Under the pieces are notes generated by a model. It had not been told where the DNA came from. It ran no database searches and saw nothing but the letters and a program-made list of their open reading frames with translations. Below are positions 57,541-64,000 of a stretch of DNA of 64,000 nt, piece after piece (position 1 is the first letter of the stretch; every line of letters begins with the position of its first letter). The position numbers and the translations under genes are program-made. This DNA is from Otatea glauca (taxonomy: Eukaryota; Streptophyta; Magnoliopsida; Poales; Poaceae), in assembly GCA_036346275.1 (NCBI GenBank), contig CM070719.1:32444093-32508092 (forward strand), written 5' to 3'.

Positions 57541-58619
57541 ATGATGTTATTCAAAGAACAATCTCATAATTTATGAACATTTATAAAAATATAATCACTT
57601 CTATAATTACCTTTAGCGCATATTTGCAACAATTTTATCCGGCGACCTTGAAAAACGTGGCCGTTGCCGCACCATCTTGGCGTGACCGCCACCCTGCTGG
57701 CCTTGTCGGAGCTATATATAGGGACGAAGATCATTTGCGTATTTTTTTTTAAAAAAAAATGTGATGTAATATTTCTCAGGAGTGTCATTTGCCTGAATTC
57801 CTTGTATATGGGATGTCAGTAGATGGTCGTGAAATTGGACGTTATTTCTCTGAATTTTGGCGAATGAACTTATAGCCTCTTTGAAACAATGAATCTCATG
57901 CAAAACAATTCAACTATCGTATGAACTAGAAAAACAAATCCCGATATAATTATTTTTTCATTCCAAACAGGAGCAAGAGAAGTATACTAGCTACAAACAC
58001 AAATTAAATGTTTGTTTAAAAATCTCAAATTAGGTGTGGCATGCAAACGTATCATCGGTGGATGGGTCTAGAATTCGGGCCTTTTTAATTGCCAAAGTTT
58101 ATCATAATATTTTTGTCCAACTCGTCTAAAATTAGACTATTAATTAAACCATATTTTAGTTAGGAAAAAGTATTTTTACTTCTGTAGTCACTGACCTGTG
58201 AAACGTAGACGAATCGCTACCAACAGGACCTCTCTAGGTCCAAAGACAACAAATGTATTCGATATGAGCAAGTATAATAACAAAGTGTAATATTTATTTT
58301 ATCTCTTATCTATATCATTTAGAGTCAATAATAAATTCAGTTTGTACAATAACTATCTCTAAATATTGTCTCTAGAGAAACATTAAAACATTAAATTTAG
58401 GCATTCAATACTAATTTCATCTTTATAGCCATTGGCAAAACACTAACTTAACACTATCAGTCGCTCGTGTCGGCTTTAACACTAGTTTTTAGCCAGTGAT
58501 AGCACCTATTTTTTTATACGATGCGGGCTACTAAATAAAAGATGATTATCTTCTCTTTGCTCTTTTCTCACTCTTTTATATAGAATAAAACTGATATATA
58601 TATATATAGTATAATTACT
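57541..58619. other. AT-rich intergenic DNA, nothing recognised
   Basis: There are no convincing genes. A poly(T)/poly(A) run lies near 57743-57760, and ta-dinucleotide repeats (about 58592-58608) border the next element. Confidence 0.4.
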
Positions 58620-59012
58620 TGGGACACCATGATGCCTGGGCACCATGATCTAAAAAGGATATTTTTTCTATGTGTTTTCATGCGAATTTTTTAAAAAAAT
58701 TTAGGATGCTGAGTTTAACCAGTTTACTAACTAATTCAAACAAGTTTGAACTGAAATTCAAACTATAGTTTCCCTTTTTGATATTAGTTTGGTTGTAGGT
58801 ATGTGCTGATTTTATATATAAATCAGCAAAGCATGTGATCAAAACTCGTTCAAAATCTTTGAATTCGAGTGTATTTTTTCAAAAGTATGTGTTTCATTTG
58901 AATTGTTATAGATGTGTATATACCTTAAAACTGAAATTTTTGACAATTATACTCGAATATGGCTTGAATTTGCGCATTTGAAATCACAGTGCCCAGGCAC
59001 CATAGTATCCCA
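58620..59012. mobile_element. MITE-like element (about 393 bp)
   Basis: The terminal inverted repeats are TGGGACACCATGATGCCTGG and, on the reverse strand, TGGGATACTATGGTGCCTGG, about 26 bp with a few mismatches. The flanking 10-mers ataattactt and attttgactt match at 7 of 10 positions, which would fit a decayed MULE-type duplication, but this is weak. There is no ORF. Confidence 0.6.
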
Positions 59013-59435
59013 TTTTGACTTCCTCTCTCTATATATATTAATAATAAGCTGAAACAATCTTACTGTATATACCGCAAGTGGTCTGCTGGTCAGCCTATGT
59101 GCGTCGGCGTTGCCACTGCCAAATTCCTACCTTTATCCGCCCGTGCATATCTTCCTTTCCGACGTGGCGACCACTCTTTTCCGCACGGACCGAAAGCGTC
59201 ACGCGACCACCCTAGGGGCTAGCTGGCTTCACATGTGGACCCCAGCGTTCCTGAACCCACATGTCATAGGCGTCCAAGAGGATGAACGTTCCATTTCTCC
59301 GGACTGACGTCTCCAGTACCACCTACAAGGCTACAACTGCATGGAACTCAAGCAAGGAATTGTTTGATCTCCTGTTTTAATAAAACCCGATTATACCCGA
59401 TTATACGGAAAATCTTGTTTGGTTCTTCTAGCTAA
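59013..59435. other. GC-richer spacer, nothing assigned
   Basis: 59100-59310 is GC-rich with one 65-residue open frame of no recognised family. The short direct repeat acccgattatacccgattata lies near 59386-59406. It might be promoter-proximal host DNA, but no gene follows. Confidence 0.35.
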
Positions 59436-59689
59436 GGGCATATACAATGATATATATCAGTTATCTATAAAAAATATCACATAAGATTTTGAATGATGTA
59501 GAGAGAAAAAGAAAGATGTTGTCTACTATTTAAAACACAATTTTATACTATGTATATCATTATACAGACAGTCTATTAATTATATGAGATTATTATAAAT
59601 AATCTATTGTATGAGTTAGTTTTAGTCATATCTATAGATGACATAGAGGTGTATTATAGAAAGTTACCGTCTATACTATTATATATGCC
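59436..59689. mobile_element. Small MITE-like element (about 254 bp)
   Basis: The ends gggcatatacaatgatata and, on the reverse strand, ggcatatataatagtataga form imperfect inverted repeats around an AT-rich interior. The length and the GGGCATRTACAATG-type terminus recall Tourist/Harbinger MITEs. A clean three-base target duplication is not visible, so the exact ends are tentative. Confidence 0.45.
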
Positions 59690-59802
59690 TGTACGAGTTT
59701 GGCCAAAGATCTAAAAACCCAAAATTTCAGATTTTAACAGAAGCCAACGGAAGTTTTTTTTGTTAACAAAGCGTGCTTATTACAAACTCGTGCCGTGGTT
59801 TG

Positions 59803-60024
59803 TGTTAAGGAACCTCGCTATCGAATAGTCCGGGGTTCCCGAACAGATCTGAAGTGGATAACAGAAAGAGAGAGAGACACGTGTTTAGGGAGAGCGAAAG
59901 CGGAAATTCTTTATTGCTAATGAATTACGGTACATAGGGGGACCCCTCCTCCTTTATAGCGCTCCTCAGGGTTTTGGCTAAGGGACCACATGGGCCTTCA
60001 ATGGGCTATTAGGGTTTCTTAACA
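59803..60024 (-). repeat. Copia 3' LTR (222 bp)
   Basis: It is bounded by TGTTAAGG and CTTAACA, so its ends form the perfect inverted repeat TGTTAAG/CTTAACA. It contains minus-strand gctataaagg as a TATA box near 59953-59962 and a ct-rich tract (gagagagagac in plus) near 59868. It follows the purine run on the element's strand. Confidence 0.85.
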
Positions 60025-60042
60025 CTCCCTTGGGCCTTTGCC
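60025..60042 (-). other. Copia polypurine tract
   Basis: The reverse strand reads ggcaaaggcccaagggag directly before the LTR start TGTTAAG. Confidence 0.7.
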
Positions 60043-60220
60043 TTGAGATGCATATGCCTCGTTAAAACTCGAGAAAAACCTAGTGGGAAAAATACTTGGA
60101 GAAAGAATACATAGCATCGCTTTACAATGTTGCACGAATTGCCTCGTTAAAACCTTATGCAAGAAAACTTCATGAAAAACTTGCTAAGGAAAAAGAGTAC
60201 AATTCTCCCAACTTCAATTG

Positions 60221-61341
60221 CTAATCTTGAGATTCATGTCGGTATTCATAATTCATCTTGAGATTCATGTGGGAGTATGTGAAATATCTCCCACGAATCT
60301 GCACTTCTCTAAGTCTCATCATCCTAATTCCTTTCACGCACCTTTCAAAGGTAGACGCTGGGAGTGATTTAGTGAACAAATCTGCAAGATTTTCACATGA
60401 CTTAGTATGCAATATCTTGATCTCGTTCATCTTATGCAATTCATGAGCATAGAAGAACTTGGGGTTGATATGCTTCGTGAGATTGCTCTTCACATAACCC
60501 ATTTGCGCTTGGGCAACACAAGCTGCATTATCTTCATAAATTATCGTGGGAGTTTGCTCAATGTTCAAACCACATGACTTCTGGATGTGGTGAACCATTC
60601 TTCTGAGCCATGCACATTCACGAGATGCTTCATATAAAGCGATGATTTCCGAGTGGTTTGTCGACGTCGAGACAAGAGTCTGCTTAGACGACTTCCAAGA
60701 AATTGCTGTTCCTCCACATAGGAAAATATAGCCAGTTTGGGACTTGCCAGTATGTGGGTCTGATAAGTACCCAGCATCGGCGTAGCCAACCAAATTCAAT
60801 TCATTATTTCTTCTAAAGAACAGACCGAGGTCTTTGCTTCCTTGGAGGTAGCGGAAGATGTCCTTGACCCCTTTCCAATGCCTTTTGGTGGGTTCTGCAC
60901 TGTACCGAGCTAGCAAATTCACGGCGAACGCAATGTCCGGCCTAGTGCTATTCTACATAAGGTACATGGCGCTCCAATTGCACTCAAAAATGGGAATTCT
61001 GCTCCCAGGATTTCCTCCCCCTCTTCTCTAGGTCTGTATGGGTCTAGGTCTGCTTGGAGTGACCTTCCGACCATTGGAGTCTTCGCAGGATATGCTTTTT
61101 CAAATTCAAACCTTTCCAACACTTTCTGTGTGTAGGTTGATTGATGTATCAAGATTCCTCCTTGGACATGTTCAAGCTGCAAGCCTAAACAAAACTTTGT
61201 TTTACCCAAATCTTTCATTTCAAACTCAGACTTCAAGTATGAGCATGCCTTTTCAATTTCTTCATCCGTCCCTATGATGTTCAAGTCATCTACATAGACG
61301 GAGATTATACAGAATCCATTCGGGGATCGCTGTATAAACAC
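60221..61341 (-). pseudogene. Copia RT (C-terminal part) and RNase H, frameshifted
   Basis: The frame 61341-60919 holds the catalytic YVDDLNIIG and LGLQLEH..GGILIHQSTYTQKVL. Near 60980 the reading shifts: the proper continuation (SAMYLM, a TAG, NSTRPDIAFAVNLLARYS) is in the frame ending at 60221. That frame carries RNase H (GYADAGYLSDPHTGKSQTGY, SWKSSKQTLVSTST, YEDNAACVAQ, HINPKFFYAHEL) and the C-terminal ADLFTKSLP. The damage is thus one frameshift and one stop, plus the loss of everything upstream of RT. The RNase H removes the RNA strand during cDNA synthesis. Confidence 0.87.
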
Positions 61342-62129
61342 ACATTGTCGGCGTTTCGAGCGCCGGCAAGTAAATTTGTAAGTCTAAGGGGCTGCGCGTT
61401 CCCGCTCCCTGAATGGTTAGACCCTGGAGTCCAAGATGTATACTGGTTCGGGCCGAAGGTCCCTACTCCAGTTCGTGCGTTGGTGTTGTATTCACTGGGG
61501 TGCGGATGACTGCACCGAGTTTTTTTACAAGCGAGAGGTGGAGCCTCAACACTAGAATGATCTAAACTTAGCTCTCAGAAGGAGAAGAAAAGAAGAAGAG
61601 GAAGAAGAGGAAAAAGCTCTCTTGTAGCTCTTACTCGCCGCATACTGTTAGGAGGTTCTGCCTCCTTTTATTGATCTGAAGGGCAGGTTACATCGAGAAT
61701 TGGCGAAGTGTCGGCGAGCTACTTCTAGGGGCTTGAGTCTTGCCCGCCGTCGCCAATCGTTCTCCGATGGTCGCTTGCTCCGACCGTGTCGCGCTTCTTG
61801 AGCCTATCTTTGGGTCGGTGGTCTAGCTGGTCGAGCGGTTAGGTAATCCTCGGGAAGTGGCGTGGCGCTCTCGTGATCCATGTGGGTCTTGGCGTAGTCG
61901 CGTGTGGCGTTGGAGTTGCCTCGGGAGAAGCGTGTCCTTACCTTTGTGGGTGGGTGGTGATGGGATGGGACAGAGGCGTGGCTTCAGCAGACTATCAAAG
62001 CTGTCTTGGGAAGGACCACCGCCTCGCTCGATCCACCGAATGACCGTTAAGTGGGGCACGTGGCCTTAGGTTGACACGGGACTCCGATCGCGCGACGCGT
62101 GACCCTCGGCGAGGATTATCATGGTTTGG

Positions 62130-62290
62130 TCGAGCCGGGGATCCGTCTGCTGCGGGGTCGGGAACCTCGCTTTGAGTGAGTCGCGGGATCCCGCCCATTG
62201 CGAAGTCGGGAACCCTGTTTGGTCGGTCGGGGATCCGTCCCGGCCGCGAAGTCGGGAACCTCTTTGAGTCGAGTCGGGACGGTCGGGAAT
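62130..62290. repeat. GC-rich minisatellite, about 60-bp unit
   Basis: The words ggggatccgtc and gcgaagtcgggaacc alternate about every 60 bp (62139, 62200 and 62257 regions), with variation. Confidence 0.6.
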
Positions 62291-62734
62291 GGTCTCCTGA
62301 ATGGTCTCGTAGGCATTTGGGTAGCGGGCGGGGCGGCTGTTTAGTGAGGGGCGTATTCGAGGCCGCCGCTTCTTCGCTCTGGGCTTTGCTTGTTGCAATT
62401 GGGCCGTTGGTGCACCTGTTTTATGAGTATTCGTCGGTAGCCCCGAACCTCCAATCGAGTTGGCGGACTTCGATTGGGGTTGAGCTTGATTGGATCCGTT
62501 CAACTAGGTGGGCCAACGGGCCTACCGATTTTTGCCGGGCGTGCCCCAACGCATCCGGCGTCGCCGGGATTACGTTCTGAGGTATGCGAACGCGGGAGCC
62601 TCTTAATTGCCGTTGTGCGCGCCCGCGCACGGCTAGGTGTGTTTTTGCTCGTTCGTCTTCTTGACCGCCGGTTTCGGTGGTGGGCGCCGCTTTTTCTGCG
62701 GCATTTATTCTGAGTCGTTTGATCTTCCTTGAAT

Positions 62735-62747
62735 GGGTATATAAAGG
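62735..62747 (+). promoter_or_regulatory. Putative LTR TATA box
   Basis: The sequence gggtatataaagg is followed by gcgccac, like the TATA context of other LTRs in this window. Transcription would start about 30 bp downstream. Confidence 0.55.
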
Positions 62748-63513
62748 CGCCACGGGTTGCTCGAGCGGCGAGACTCTTAGGCGAGAATCCTTTCCTTCTT
62801 GAAATGTGTTCAAGACACCCTTTAGTCTTGATTTGGTGATGACATCGTGGTGGAAGAGGAAGACCCTTTGAGCGAGCTTTGGGTTGAGTATGATCGGCGA
62901 TAGCGAACTCCCAAAGAGAGAAGAAGTAGCTCGCGACGTTGTTGCCGCTGGACGCCGCTACTTCAGCGATCCGAGGCTTGGGTGGCAAGGGGCCCTCCTA
63001 GAGCAATGGCGCGAGGCGCCGATTGCGATAGGCGCGACAGCGTCGATGTCGCTGAATCGAGCAGCAATGGCATGCCATTCCGCTGGCCGTGGCTTCACCT
63101 TGGACGACGGGCAAGGGCCTACCGGTGAGTCATCTCCAACGACCTCAGTCCACCGACTCCAAGTCGCCCGTCGGCCGAGCAAGGGCCTACCGTCGGCGTT
63201 GTCGAGGGAGTTTTAGGAGCAGGTGTAGATAGAGAGTCTTGCGTGTGCCTCATGTAAAGTGGTGTAAAGTTTTGAGCTGTACGCTTTTTAATGAAATCCT
63301 TTTTTCTCTCTATGAATGACTTCATGAAGGAGTTAGCTTTGCTTGTTACGCTTTGATCATTTCGGCGCTAGAAAGTTCGGGCGATCGGTTTCGAGTGGTC
63401 GGACGTGCGAACTCGCGGTTTGTTCCTCAAGAAATCTTCCTTTGCGCTCGTTTGGCGCCGTAGCTAATCGGTGCCTTGGTCGGCAGGATGAGCGGATGCC
63501 TTGGAAGTTTTAG

Positions 63514-64000
63514 TGCCCGAGTGCCTTGGTCGGCAAGGACGGCCGGATGCCTCCGCGAGGTTCGGTGTCAGAGTGCCTTGGTCGGCAAGGACGACCGGAT
63601 GCCCCGCGAGGTTCCGTGTCCGAGTGCCTTTGTCGGCAAGGACGGCCGGATGCCTCCGCGAGGTTCGGTGTCCGAAAGTGCCTTGGTCGGCAAGGACGAC
63701 CGGATGCCTCCGCGAGGTTCCGTGTCCGAGTGCTCATTTAACGTCGTAGCTAGACGCCGCCTTAGTCGGCAAGGACGGCCGGATGCCCCCGCGAGGTTCC
63801 GGTGTCCGAGTGCCTTGGTCGGCGGCGCACCGGATGCCCCGCGAGGTTCCGTGTCCGAGTGCTCGCTTAACGTCGTAGCTAGGACGCGCCTTAGTCGGCA
63901 GGGCGACGGATGCCTCCGCGAGGTTCCGGTGTCCGAGTGCCTTGGTCGGCAGGGCGGCCGGATGCCTCGCGAGGTTCCGGTGTCCGAGTGCTCGTTAACG
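63514..64000. repeat. Tandem array, 51-54 bp unit
   Basis: The unit gtgccttggtcggcaaggac followed by grccggatgcctccgcgaggttccgtgtccga starts near 63521, 63573, 63624 and 63678. Later units alternate with a longer form containing gctcgtttaacgtcgtagctag. The array continues to the window end. Confidence 0.85.

Larger units (their letters stand above)
59803..61345 (-). mobile_element. 3' end of a Ty1/copia element, cut by another LTR element
   Basis: On the minus strand: the C-terminal part of reverse transcriptase, RNase H, a polypurine tract and a short LTR. The 5' part of the element is absent because a different LTR (TGTCGGCG) begins at 61346 in the middle of RT. Reverse transcriptase directly followed by RNase H at the 3' end is the copia gene order. 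Confidence 0.88.
61346..64000 (+). mobile_element. Start of a long-LTR element, running off the window
   Basis: It begins TGTCGGCGTTTCGAGCGCCGGC, a terminus with internal dyad symmetry, exactly where the copia RT frame is broken. A TATA box (gggtatataaagg) lies near 62735-62747, which makes this an LTR in plus orientation with a long U3. No coding domain is recognised, and the GC-rich sequence yields many chance frames. It contains a short repeat cluster (62130-62290) and a tandem array (63514-64000). The LTR's 3' end is not in the window, so its family is uncertain, possibly a long-LTR gypsy element. Confidence 0.65.

Noticed and set aside
62066..62988. Several 110-160 residue frames on both strands
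   Set aside because: GC-rich LTR DNA with minisatellite; no coding signature, frames overlap antisense.
63501..63749. Repetitive frames encoding GRQGRPDA-type units
   Set aside because: Translation of the 51-54 bp tandem array, not a protein gene.

Overview
This window looks like intergenic, repeat-dense nuclear DNA of a grass. The reasons are very long (about 3-4 kb) gypsy LTRs that begin TGTAACAYCC, chromodomain-type Ty3/gypsy pol genes primed at an initiator-Met-tRNA-like site, a MULE with a plant mobile domain, CACTA and hAT non-autonomous elements, and a Tat-type small LTR element. I cannot name the species. I found no intact host gene, rRNA, tRNA or CRISPR array. Almost every long open frame is a transposon fragment or a chance frame in GC-rich LTR DNA.

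Layout. 1-1367 is unassigned, probably retroelement non-coding DNA. 1368 to about 6430 is a decayed chromovirus (Ty3/gypsy, Tekay/Del-like) with many stops and a truncated 3' LTR. 7150-9918 is a complete small non-autonomous LTR element on the minus strand, with 519-bp LTRs and target duplication GACAC. 9990-10273 is a relic of a GRF-type zinc-finger gene. 10420-13320 is a solo LTR (duplication AATAC).

From about 13501 to 53093 the base layer is one decayed Mutator-like element read on the minus strand. Its transposase lies at 53093-50862 and continues at 45350-45011; its plant mobile domain gene lies at 16140-13501. It has been split by (i) a reverse solo LTR (16448-43945, duplication ATAGT), (ii) a foldback MULE-MITE (44017-45000, 10-bp duplication) and (iii) a hAT-like element (45351-50861), which itself carries another reverse solo LTR (45487-49562). 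Inside the reverse solo LTR sit chromovirus B (17166-40075, duplication ATATC) and a CACTA element (40399-41569, duplication ACA). Inside B's 5' LTR sits chromovirus C (LTRs 18160-21112 and 26229-29265). C's second LTR is followed by a second primer-binding site and a leader stub that joins B's leader region, so the right-hand unit has a C-type LTR in front and a B-type LTR behind. A 1.45-kb hAT-type element (29394-30845, imperfect 8-bp duplication) lies in that leader region.

53160-54400 is an AT-rich tandem array of about 230-260 bp units. 55380-57500 holds low-complexity and minisatellite DNA and an unassigned non-coding retroelement-like stretch. Two small MITE-like elements follow (58620-59012, 59436-59689). 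59803-61345 is the 3' end of a Ty1/copia element on the minus strand with a 222-bp LTR, cut by another LTR element that begins at 61346 and runs past the window end, with a TATA box near 62740 and 51-54 bp tandem repeats.

The coding relics do not form a pathway; they record successive insertions. The most interesting structures are the chimeric B/C junction, the stem-loops and sequence block shared by otherwise different LTRs (one stem with paired compensatory changes), and the decayed MULE that carries both a transposase and a mobile-domain gene.
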